A stretch of DNA of 5,146 nucleotides from JASFEQ01 sp050124735 (GTDB lineage Bacteria; Desulfobacterota; DSM-4660; Desulfatiglandales; HGW-15), in assembly GCA_050124735.1 (NCBI GenBank), contig JASFEQ010000330.1, positions 1-5,146 on the forward strand. Reading direction: 5' to 3'. Under the pieces are notes generated by a model, which saw only the letters and a list, made by a program, of their open reading frames with translations, did not search any database and was not told where the DNA came from. Positions 1 to 5,146 of the stretch are shown one piece after another. The position numbers were made by a program, and so were the translations under genes. Position 1 is the first letter of the stretch, and each line of letters begins with the position of its first letter.

Positions 1-849
1 GTGAACGAGAATCTCAGAAAAGTTACCGAGACGTCAAGCAATACCGGCGGACAAGAAGGTGGTATGGATAGACCTGTCCATCTCAGCTTGACCGGTATTG
101 ATCTATTCATCGGTGGGTTTCAAATCTTACAGGGGATCTCCATGGAGGCCTACGAGGGAGAACTGCTTGCACTCATAGGCCCAAATGGTGCTGGAAAAAC
201 AAGCCTTCTCAACTGCATCAACGGTATCTACCATCCGAGCAAGGGTCGGATATTATTTGAGGACCTGGATCTGATCGGGTTTAAGCCTCATAGCGTCGCT
301 CAGATGGGGATCACGCGGACTTTTCAACATGCGGAACTGTTTCGGCACATGACGGTCCTGGGCAATTTGCTTGTGGGCAGGCAGATAAAGATGGATAAAG
401 GTCTGCTGTCCAATGGAATCTTCTGGGGAAAGACAATAAAGGAGGAGTTGGCCCACAGAGAAGCGGTGGAGGAAATTATTGAATTCCTGGAACTGGAAAG
501 ATATCGCAAAAGCGATGCTTTGGGACTGCCCTATGGAATCCAAAAAATAGTGGGGCTCGGGAGAGCACTGGCCATGGAGCCCAAAATCCTCTTATTGGAT
601 GAGCCATCTGCGGGCATGAATCGTCAGGAAAAAGAGGACTTGGCCCGTTTCATCCTCAGGATCAAGTATGAAATTGGTATCACCATGATCTGGGTGGAAC
701 ATGATATGCAACTCGTTGGAGACCTGGCTGACCGAATCGTTGTGTTGAATTTTGGGACGAAAATAGCAGAAGGAAGTTGGGATGAGGTGGTAGACGACCC
801 ACAGGTCGTGCAAGCCTATATCGGTACCGGGGGCTCTGAGAAACAATGA
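1..849 (+). CDS. LivG-like ABC transporter ATP-binding protein (branched-chain amino acid/HAAT family)
   Basis: This is the cytoplasmic ATPase of a Liv-type importer; it would hydrolyse ATP to drive uptake through LivH/LivM-like permeases that are not in the window. All ATPase motifs are visible: Walker A GPNGAGKT (residues 60-67), Q-loop Gln109 in TFQH, signature LPYGIQK (176-182), Walker B ILLLDEP (196-202) with catalytic Glu201, and H-loop His234 in VEHDM. The AGMN segment after Walker B and the C-terminal LNFGTKIAEG are typical of LivG rather than LivF. The signature departs from LSGGQ, as is common in this subfamily. At 282 residues it is slightly longer than a usual LivG because of a low-complexity N-terminus. 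The GTG at base 1 is at the window edge, so its ribosome site cannot be seen. Met22 (ATG at 64), preceded by AAGAAGG, aligns better with family starts and may be the true start. The transported substrate cannot be read from the ATPase. Confidence 0.93.
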   Translation: MNENLRKVTETSSNTGGQEGGMDRPVHLSLTGIDLFIGGFQILQGISMEAYEGELLALIGPNGAGKTSLLNCINGIYHPSKGRILFEDLDLIGFKPHSVAQMGITRTFQHAELFRHMTVLGNLLVGRQIKMDKGLLSNGIFWGKTIKEELAHREAVEEIIEFLELERYRKSDALGLPYGIQKIVGLGRALAMEPKILLLDEPSAGMNRQEKEDLARFILRIKYEIGITMIWVEHDMQLVGDLADRIVVLNFGTKIAEGSWDEVVDDPQVVQAYIGTGGSEKQ

Positions 850-856
850 TTTTCCC

Positions 857-885
857 TTGACACCCTGTTGTTTGGTTTATTAAAA
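857..885 (+). promoter_or_regulatory. Possible sigma70-type promoter for the zinc-ribbon/AOR pair
   Basis: A perfect TTGACA (857-862) lies just after the stop codon of the ATPase gene. It is followed at 17 bp by TTAAAA (880-885), or at 15 bp by TATTAA (878-883), as a weak -10. Either would start transcription about 50 bp before the zinc-ribbon start codon. The -35 is a good match and the -10 is not, which fits a weak or regulated promoter. Read-through from the upstream gene is also possible, because no terminator is seen between them. Confidence 0.4.
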
Positions 886-897
886 CGAACATTCGTT
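884..897 (+). promoter_or_regulatory. Inverted repeat resembling a TetR-family operator
   Basis: AACGAA (884-889) and TTCGTT (892-897) form a perfect 6-bp inverted repeat with a 2-bp centre, AACGAACATTCGTT. It sits on or just downstream of the putative -10 box, where a bound repressor would block initiation. GAAC/GTTC-type palindromes of this sort are common among TetR/AcrR operators, including those of regulators that respond to acyl-CoAs. No regulator gene is in the window, so the assignment is inferred from shape and position only. A 6-bp palindrome can also occur by chance. Confidence 0.4.
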
Positions 898-932
898 CAG
901 TTGTTCTAAAATATCTCTCTGGTATGGAATGG

Positions 933-941
933 AAAGGGAGG
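933..941 (+). promoter_or_regulatory. Ribosome binding site setting the zinc-ribbon start at 948
   Basis: AAAGGGAGG ends 6 bases before the ATG at 948. An in-frame ATG at 924 lies upstream of this site and has no purine-rich sequence of its own, so translation most likely begins at 948. Confidence 0.7.
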
Positions 942-947
942 GCAGGC

Positions 948-1106
948 ATGGCAAAAGAACAAAAGGTTAGATGCTTAAACTGCTTCGAGAGGATACCCGT
1001 GCCTGCAAAGGCGAAAAGAATCGCCTGCTCTAAATGTGGCGTTGAATATGTGATTGCCTGGCGAGGTTCCCAGGCCAAGATTGCTGGTACACCATCAAAA
1101 AGGTAA
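948..1106 (+). CDS. Small two-CxxC zinc-ribbon protein (52 aa)
   Basis: The product is a 52-residue basic protein with two CxxC knuckles, Cys9/Cys12 (CLNC) and Cys27/Cys30 (CSKC), separated by 14 residues. That is the pattern of a zinc ribbon or small rubredoxin-like metal site. A short positively charged tail rich in Lys, Arg, Gly and Ser follows. There is no signal peptide or membrane segment, so it should be cytoplasmic. The start is chosen from the strong ribosome site at 933-941; an ATG at 924 would add eight residues. It ends 22 bp before the AOR-family gene, so the two are probably co-transcribed and functionally linked. Possible roles are a metal-binding accessory or chaperone for the tungsto/molybdoenzyme, a small electron carrier, or a nucleic-acid-binding protein. 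The sequence does not decide between these. The paired cysteines and the spacing to its neighbour make it a credible real gene despite its size. Confidence 0.75.
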   Translation: MAKEQKVRCLNCFERIPVPAKAKRIACSKCGVEYVIAWRGSQAKIAGTPSKR

Positions 1107-1115
1107 TAAAGGGGG

Positions 1116-1121
1116 TAGGAG
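1116..1121 (+). promoter_or_regulatory. Ribosome binding site setting the AOR start at 1129
   Basis: TAGGAG, within a longer purine run, lies 7 bases before the ATG at 1129. The reading frame is open further upstream to an ATG at 1054, but that start would overlap the zinc-ribbon gene and add 25 residues unlike the family N-terminus. Confidence 0.7.
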
Positions 1122-1128
1122 TAACGAG

Positions 1129-3033
1129 ATGCCGTTGACCAGGAAAATAGGCTATATAGACCTATCAGGCGGGAATATCAAGACAAGTTCGATCCCGGAA
1201 GCGTTGCGCCGACTTTATTTGGGGGGTCGTGGATTGGATATCTACTTGCTTTACAATCACGTTAAACCTGGCTGTGACCCCATGGGCCCGGATAATGTGG
1301 TGACAGTGAGCGCAGGCCTTCTGGGCGGTTCCATGGCTCCGGCCGCTGCCCGTTGTCATTCTGGAGCCAAGTCACCCCTCACGTACGGTGTGGGAAGCTG
1401 CAATATGGGGGGGTTCTTTGCCCCGGAGCTCACTTTCGCAGGCTTTCATCATCTTCTTTTTACAGGCAAGGCAGATAAGCCTGTCTATCTTTGGGTGCAC
1501 GACGGTGAGATTGAACTTCGCGACGCCCAGCATCTATGGGGCAGAGATGCCTTTGAAACACAAGAACTCATTCGTGAAGAGCTGGGGGATGAGGAGATTC
1601 AGATCGCCTGTATAGGACCCGCTGGGGAAAACCTGGTCAGATATGCCAATATTCGGACGGGTCTAAAGAATGCCGGTGGAAGGTCGGGTGTGGGCTGTAT
1701 CTGGGGTTCCAAGAATCTCAAAGCCATTGCCGTCAGAGGAAGGATGGAAGTGAGTAATCGATATCCTCTGGAGGCCCTGGATTATGCCTACAAATGGCAA
1801 AAGCAGGTGACAGATACCAAGCTGGCTAAGGCCCTGGGTTATGACGGCACCATGATGATCTGGAATGTGACCAACACGACCGGCCTGTTAAGGTATCGCA
1901 ACTTTCAATTTAACAAACTGGAAGATTGGGAAGATTTGACCATTGAAAGGTTCCATGAGCAATACCATGAAGGGGTCACGGCCTGTTTTGGATGCCCTGT
2001 CCACTGCCGACATAAATGGCGAATAAAGGAAGGACCTCTTGCCGGTCTCTATGGTGAGGGGCCTGAATATAATACGCAGATGTGTATGGGAGGGATGCTC
2101 AATATCACCAACTGGGAGAGTATACTCCAAGGACAATATTTGGTGGATAAATACGGCTTTGACATGGCTGAGTTTGCCAATATCGCTGCTTGGGCCTTTG
2201 AGATCTACGAGAAAGGAATTATCAATGAAAGGGATACAGGGGGTATAAAGCTGGATTGGTCAAATGCGGATGAACTTCTCCCGCTGCTCCTGGAACAAGT
2301 GGCCTACCGCAAGGGGATTGGTGACCTCCTGGCCGATGGTCCTATCAGGGCCCTTGAGAGACTGGGTAAACCAGAAGCAGAATACTATCTTCTTCACATC
2401 AAAGGTTTGGGCAATATGCTGTCCGATGAAAGGCCAACCCCCTCGTTCGCCTTGGGCATAGCCACATCAACAAGGGGGTGTGATCATCTCAGAAGCCGTC
2501 CAGCCATCGACCTTTACCATCTTCCTGAAAAGATTTTGGAAGAGGCCTTTGACGGGGGGCCCATGTCTTCTGATTTTACTTCTCATGTGGGTAAGGCAAG
2601 ACAGATATGGGTTATGGAGAGGATCTATGCGGTGGTTGACTCTATTGGGACATGTAAGTTTCATACCCTTTTCTTCAGCCCCCACATGCCCAGTTGGAAT
2701 GAATGGGCAGAAATGATCTACTATGTCACCGGCATGGAATTCACACCTCAGGAACTGAGGGATATTGGGGAAAGGATTTACACGCTCGAAAGGATGTTCA
2801 ATTATCGAGAAGCCGGGCTGGACAGGAAAGATGATGCTCTCCCAGAGCGCTACTTCGCTGAAGCCGTTCCTGGCGGCCTGCCTGTGGTCAAAGGAACAAA
2901 GATGGACAGGAAGAAGTTCCAAAAAATGCTTGATGAGTATTATGATTTCCATGGTTGGGATAAGAATGGCCGGGTTACCCAGGAGACATTGGAGAAAATA
3001 TCCCTGGACAAGGAGCCGTCCCACCTGCTTTAG
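1129..3033 (+). CDS. Aldehyde:ferredoxin oxidoreductase (AOR) family tungsto/molybdoenzyme
   Basis: This is a 634-residue cytoplasmic enzyme of the AOR family. Members bind a bis-pterin W or Mo cofactor plus one [4Fe-4S] cluster and interconvert carboxylic acids and aldehydes using ferredoxin; some relatives (BamB) reduce aromatic-ring thioesters. The N-terminal pterin domain shows YLGGRGL (30-36), Arg75 and the SCNMGGFFAPEL segment (90-101), and NAGGRSGVG (181-189). Cluster ligands are Cys286, Cys289 and Cys293 (CxxCxxxC), plus Cys509 in the late DSIGTC motif. Glu313 in GEGPEY and His453 in GCDHLRSR occupy the positions of the Glu and His that flank the metal in characterised AOR. The C-terminal YYDFHGWDKNG is a family hallmark. 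Length and motifs are complete, with no frameshift. The SDERPTPSFALG stretch followed by RSRPAIDLYHLPE marks a subgroup distinct from the archaeal enzymes. The residues support an active enzyme, but the substrate and the choice of W or Mo cannot be told. BamB-type function looks less likely because the family-typical DHLR region is kept. Confidence 0.93.
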   Translation: MPLTRKIGYIDLSGGNIKTSSIPEALRRLYLGGRGLDIYLLYNHVKPGCDPMGPDNVVTVSAGLLGGSMAPAAARCHSGAKSPLTYGVGSCNMGGFFAPELTFAGFHHLLFTGKADKPVYLWVHDGEIELRDAQHLWGRDAFETQELIREELGDEEIQIACIGPAGENLVRYANIRTGLKNAGGRSGVGCIWGSKNLKAIAVRGRMEVSNRYPLEALDYAYKWQKQVTDTKLAKALGYDGTMMIWNVTNTTGLLRYRNFQFNKLEDWEDLTIERFHEQYHEGVTACFGCPVHCRHKWRIKEGPLAGLYGEGPEYNTQMCMGGMLNITNWESILQGQYLVDKYGFDMAEFANIAAWAFEIYEKGIINERDTGGIKLDWSNADELLPLLLEQVAYRKGIGDLLADGPIRALERLGKPEAEYYLLHIKGLGNMLSDERPTPSFALGIATSTRGCDHLRSRPAIDLYHLPEKILEEAFDGGPMSSDFTSHVGKARQIWVMERIYAVVDSIGTCKFHTLFFSPHMPSWNEWAEMIYYVTGMEFTPQELRDIGERIYTLERMFNYREAGLDRKDDALPERYFAEAVPGGLPVVKGTKMDRKKFQKMLDEYYDFHGWDKNGRVTQETLEKISLDKEPSHLL

Positions 3034-3054
3034 TTGTTTCAAAACCCCGTGACT

Positions 3055-3206
3055 GTGTCGCAATTCGACAAAACTGTCATTCCGGGCGAGCGGAATGATA
3101 TTGAGCGAGACCCGGAATCCAGGAAGTTCATGGGAAACCAAGTCATTCTGGATCCCGGCTCGCATCCCGCTCCGCGGGATTTGGCCGGGATGACAAATTA
3201 CGACAC
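3055..3206. repeat. MITE-like imperfect palindromic intergenic repeat
   Basis: This is a block of about 152 bp that folds back on itself. Outer arms are GTGTCGCAATT (3055-3065) and AATTACGACAC (3196-3206), complementary at 10 of 11 positions. The next arms are TGTCATTCCGG (3075-3085) and CCGGGATGACA (3185-3195), 10 of 11. Inner arms are CCGGAATCCAG (3112-3122) and CTGGATCCCGG (3148-3158), 10 of 11. Two perfect small hairpins lie inside: CATTCCG/CGGAATG (3078-3084 with 3091-3097) and ATCCCGC/GCGGGAT (3164-3170 with 3174-3180). The GTCATTCCGG...CCGGAATCC style is that of widely dispersed non-coding repeats in Desulfobacterota and other bacteria. No target-site duplication is obvious. It separates the AOR gene from the DUF2284 gene and could form a stem in mRNA, but there is no U-tract to make it a standard terminator. 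Confidence 0.75.
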
Positions 3207-3263
3207 TTCCTCGCAATGACATGCTAACTGCATCGACTAATAAAAGGAAGGTCTACTTTTCAA

Positions 3264-3821
3264 ATGAATGCGATCGATGTGAGCGATAAAGATTTAGAAA
3301 AATATTGTACTGACGCCGCAGAGAGAGGGGCCACCCACGTCAAACAAATCCATCCCAGCAGTGTTGTAACGGCCCCATGGGTAAGACTGAAATGCCAAGC
3401 TGGCTGCGGGAACTACGACAGGAGCTATTGCTGCCCTCCTGAAACCTCAACGCCGGAAAATACGAGGGCGATCCTTGACACCTACCAGCGTGCTATCCTG
3501 TTCCATAAAGAGGCGCCCCCAACACCGGATCGAGGAAAACAGTTCAAAAAATATTTTGACATGCTAGTGGACCTGGAAGGGGAGATTTTTAAGGATGGCT
3601 ACTACAAGGCCTTTGTTTATCTCTCCGGCCCCTGTATGCTCTGCAAGGAATGCACGAAACTTCAGGGAGATCTCTGCAAATTCAGGAACAAGGCCAGGCC
3701 TTCCATGGAAGCCGTCGGCATTGACGTTTACCAGACGGCGCGAAATAATGGCTTCTTCATTCAGACGCTTCGTGAGAAGACAGAGACACAAAATATATAC
3801 TGTCTCATGTTGGTGGACTGA
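3264..3821 (+). CDS. DUF2284-family cysteine-rich putative metal-binding protein
   Basis: This is a 185-residue soluble protein with ten cysteines, recognised as DUF2284 from its N-terminal C-x3-C-x7-CCPP block (Cys44, Cys48, Cys56, Cys57) and its second C-x2-C-x2-C-x7-C block (Cys124, Cys127, Cys130, Cys138). The family has no settled biochemical function; the cysteine pattern suggests one or two Fe-S clusters. The second block resembles a ferredoxin-type site but is not a canonical CxxCxxCxxxCP. There is no signal peptide or membrane segment, so a cytoplasmic location is expected. The ATG at 3264 is preceded by AAGGAAGG (3244-3251), 12 bases upstream, a somewhat long spacing. It follows the AOR-family gene by 230 bp on the same strand, with the palindromic repeat between them, so co-transcription is possible but unproven. 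An electron-transfer or maturation role for the AOR enzyme is an inference from context only. Confidence 0.85.
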   Translation: MNAIDVSDKDLEKYCTDAAERGATHVKQIHPSSVVTAPWVRLKCQAGCGNYDRSYCCPPETSTPENTRAILDTYQRAILFHKEAPPTPDRGKQFKKYFDMLVDLEGEIFKDGYYKAFVYLSGPCMLCKECTKLQGDLCKFRNKARPSMEAVGIDVYQTARNNGFFIQTLREKTETQNIYCLMLVD

Positions 3822-4070
3822 GAAAGCCCTCATTCACTTTAGGCACTTTGAATTGGAGCTTCGCTAGATTCCTAAAAGGGGGTGATATAAGACAACGTAG
3901 AAAAGAGAAACCTAAAGAAGGCACCTGCCTTTCATTGGTTCTTCATGTGGACCCTGGAATGAGTAAACCCAAAAGCCCAAAAAATATGGGAGCTTCATCG
4001 TTTAAATCTCAAAACTCTCTGCATTCTAAGAAGAATTGTTTACGGGTAACCTAAAGAAAAGGAGGGCGTC
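3822..4070. other. Intergenic region without a convincing gene
   Basis: This 249-bp stretch lies between the DUF2284 gene and the binding-protein gene. The only open frame (ATG at 3848 to 4054) encodes a Lys/Ser-rich product with no recognisable domain and no ribosome site at its start. I see no clear terminator hairpin with a U-tract, no tRNA and no strong promoter. TTGGTT (3935-3940) could be a weak -35, but no good -10 follows. The region presumably carries the promoter and leader of the binding-protein gene, whose ribosome site GGAGG is at 4061-4065. Confidence 0.5.
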
Positions 4071-5146
4071 ATGAAGAAAAGAATTTTTGCTTTGACTGTA
4101 GTCCTTGCCTTGATGGCAGCCGGGACCTTTTTTGGCTATGCGAATCGGGCCGCGGCCGCAGACCCCATCGTGCTCGGTGTTCCCAGTGCCCGCGCTTTCG
4201 CTGAAGGCGAAACCATGGAAAAAGGCACAATCCTGGCCGTCGAGGAGATCAACGCCAAGGGCGGAGTGAATGTGGGTGGAAAAAAGCGGCCGTTCAAGAT
4301 TGAGATATCTGATTGCCGTGATTTGGAGGCGGGTGTACCCGTAGCGGAGGCACTTCTTGTGGTGGAAAGGTTAATCCTGGACAAAAAAGCCAACTTCATT
4401 GTTGGTGGCCCCACCCGAACCGAGGCGTACAACGCAGCCATGGACCTTTTCTCCAAATATAAGACCATTTCTTTGGTAAACACCGGCGTCTATTCTCCCG
4501 CCACAGGAAAAAGAATCGCCGAGAATTACGAGAAATACAAATATACCTTCAGGCTTACCGGACATGTGGGCATAGAGATAGCGATGGACTTGCCTGCGCT
4601 CCTAAAGGGGTTAAAAGAGGACTACGGATTCGATAGGGCCTACATCATGGTCCAGGATGTGGCCCATGCCCGAAAGAGTGGCGACATCGTCGGAAAGTTG
4701 CTCCCCAAATGGGGCTGGCAGGTGCTCGGGAAAAAAATATATCCCACCGGAACCACAGACTATTCCCTGGGCCTGCTTGATGCCAAGAGGCAGAAGGCAC
4801 AATTTCTCTGGGTGTGGATGGATATGCCAGAGGTGGGCATTCTTATGAGACAATGGGCTGACCTGAAGGTGCCGGCACTGCCCATGGGTTATGCGCGGCC
4901 CGCACAGGATCCCGATTTCTGGAAAATGACCGAAGGGAGTTGCGCCTATCTGGTCCTTGCCGTCTTGAACGCGGGTAACGTGCCCACCAAGGTAACCCCA
5001 TGGGCCGAAAGATTTAACAAGGCCTGGGTGAAAAGGTGGAAAAAAGAGCCTTCAGGCTATTCCTGCTCAGCACCCTATATGACCGTTTACGTATTGAAAG
5101 ATGCCATCGAACGCGCCAATTCCCTTAACAGTGAAGCCGTCATCGC
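4071..5146 (+). CDS. Liv-type ABC transporter periplasmic substrate-binding protein (3' end beyond window)
   Basis: This gene encodes the extracytoplasmic ligand-binding component of a branched-chain-amino-acid-type ABC importer (Peripla_BP_6 fold). The first 358 residues are visible and the frame is still open at the window edge. It begins with a Sec signal peptide: MKKR, a hydrophobic core at about residues 5-22, then an alanine-rich AAAA with likely cleavage before Asp31. The mature protein starts with IVLGVPSA, then GETMEKGTILAVEEINAKGGVNVGGKK (47-72, quoted here only by its ends GETMEKG and GGVNVGGKK), DLEAGVP (84-90) and FIVGGPTRTEA (109-119), all characteristic of the family's first lobe. 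GGAGG (4061-4065) five bases before the ATG supports the start. Family members bind amino acids, amides, or aromatic and other carboxylic acids; the ligand here cannot be assigned. Three cysteines in the visible mature part (82, 291, 332) are more than many such proteins carry. It probably opens a transporter operon continuing downstream, and may or may not serve the ATPase at 1-849. Confidence 0.92.
   Translation, partial: MKKRIFALTVVLALMAAGTFFGYANRAAAADPIVLGVPSARAFAEGETMEKGTILAVEEINAKGGVNVGGKKRPFKIEISDCRDLEAGVPVAEALLVVERLILDKKANFIVGGPTRTEAYNAAMDLFSKYKTISLVNTGVYSPATGKRIAENYEKYKYTFRLTGHVGIEIAMDLPALLKGLKEDYGFDRAYIMVQDVAHARKSGDIVGKLLPKWGWQVLGKKIYPTGTTDYSLGLLDAKRQKAQFLWVWMDMPEVGILMRQWADLKVPALPMGYARPAQDPDFWKMTEGSCAYLVLAVLNAGNVPTKVTPWAERFNKAWVKRWKKEPSGYSCSAPYMTVYVLKDAIERANSLNSEAVI

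Noticed and set aside
680..1078. 132-residue minus-strand frame across the ATPase/zinc-ribbon gap
   Set aside because: It is antisense to two supported genes, with no recognisable protein features.
1054..1128. Upstream ATG extension of the AOR gene
   Set aside because: It overlaps the zinc-ribbon gene and adds 25 non-family residues; the ATG at 1129 has the good ribosome site and family-like start.
3055..3206. Rho-independent terminator for the AOR gene
   Set aside because: The stems are strong, but no U-tract follows either hairpin, so a repeat element explains the structure better.
3055..3206. CRISPR array
   Set aside because: The repeats are inverted rather than direct, with no regular spacers; no cas genes are present.
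3034..3219. 61-residue open frame after the AOR gene
   Set aside because: It lies almost entirely in the palindromic repeat; its product (VIPGERNDIERDPESR-like) is the usual chance translation of such repeats and there is no ribosome site.
2467..3222. 251-residue open frame on the minus strand
   Set aside because: It is antisense to the well-supported C-terminal half of the AOR gene, runs into the repeat, and has no domain-like content.
3915..3940. Possible sigma54 promoter around AAGGCACCTGCC
   Set aside because: The GG and GC elements do not have the required spacing.
3848..4054. 68-residue open frame before the binding-protein gene
   Set aside because: There is no ribosome site, no recognisable domain, and the composition is Lys/Ser-rich; treated as chance.

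Overview
The window looks like a piece of an anaerobic bacterial chromosome, most likely from a Desulfobacterota-type (sulfate-reducing or syntrophic) organism. That guess rests on gene content and protein style: a tungsten/molybdenum aldehyde:ferredoxin oxidoreductase (AOR) family enzyme, a DUF2284 cysteine-rich protein, and branched-chain-amino-acid-type (Liv/HAAT) ABC transporter parts. No rRNA or other taxonomic marker is present. All supported genes lie on the + strand.

Layout: (1) 1-849, a LivG-like ABC ATPase. (2) 850-947, a short gap with a possible sigma70-type promoter and, on its downstream edge, a perfect 6-bp inverted repeat that resembles a TetR-family operator. (3) 948-1106, a 52-residue two-CxxC zinc-ribbon protein, then after 22 bp (4) 1129-3033, the AOR-family oxidoreductase. 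These two have good ribosome binding sites and probably form one transcript. (5) 3034-3263, a gap largely filled by a roughly 150-bp imperfect palindrome with nested hairpins, a MITE-like repeat. (6) 3264-3821, a DUF2284 protein with ten cysteines. (7) 3822-4070, a gap with no convincing gene. (8) 4071 to the window edge, a Liv-type periplasmic substrate-binding protein that is cut off at its 3' end; its first 358 residues are visible.

Working model (inference): the transporter parts import an organic acid, amino acid or aromatic compound, and the AOR-family enzyme interconverts an acid or aldehyde derived from it using low-potential electrons from ferredoxin or another Fe-S carrier. The zinc-ribbon and DUF2284 proteins are candidates for accessory, maturation or electron-transfer roles. 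The AOR module interrupts what would normally be a continuous Liv operon: no permease genes and no livF lie between the ATPase and the binding protein. The two transporter genes may therefore belong to two different transporter operons. The most interesting points are the putative regulated promoter in front of the zinc-ribbon/AOR pair, the AOR-DUF2284 pairing, and the palindromic repeat.
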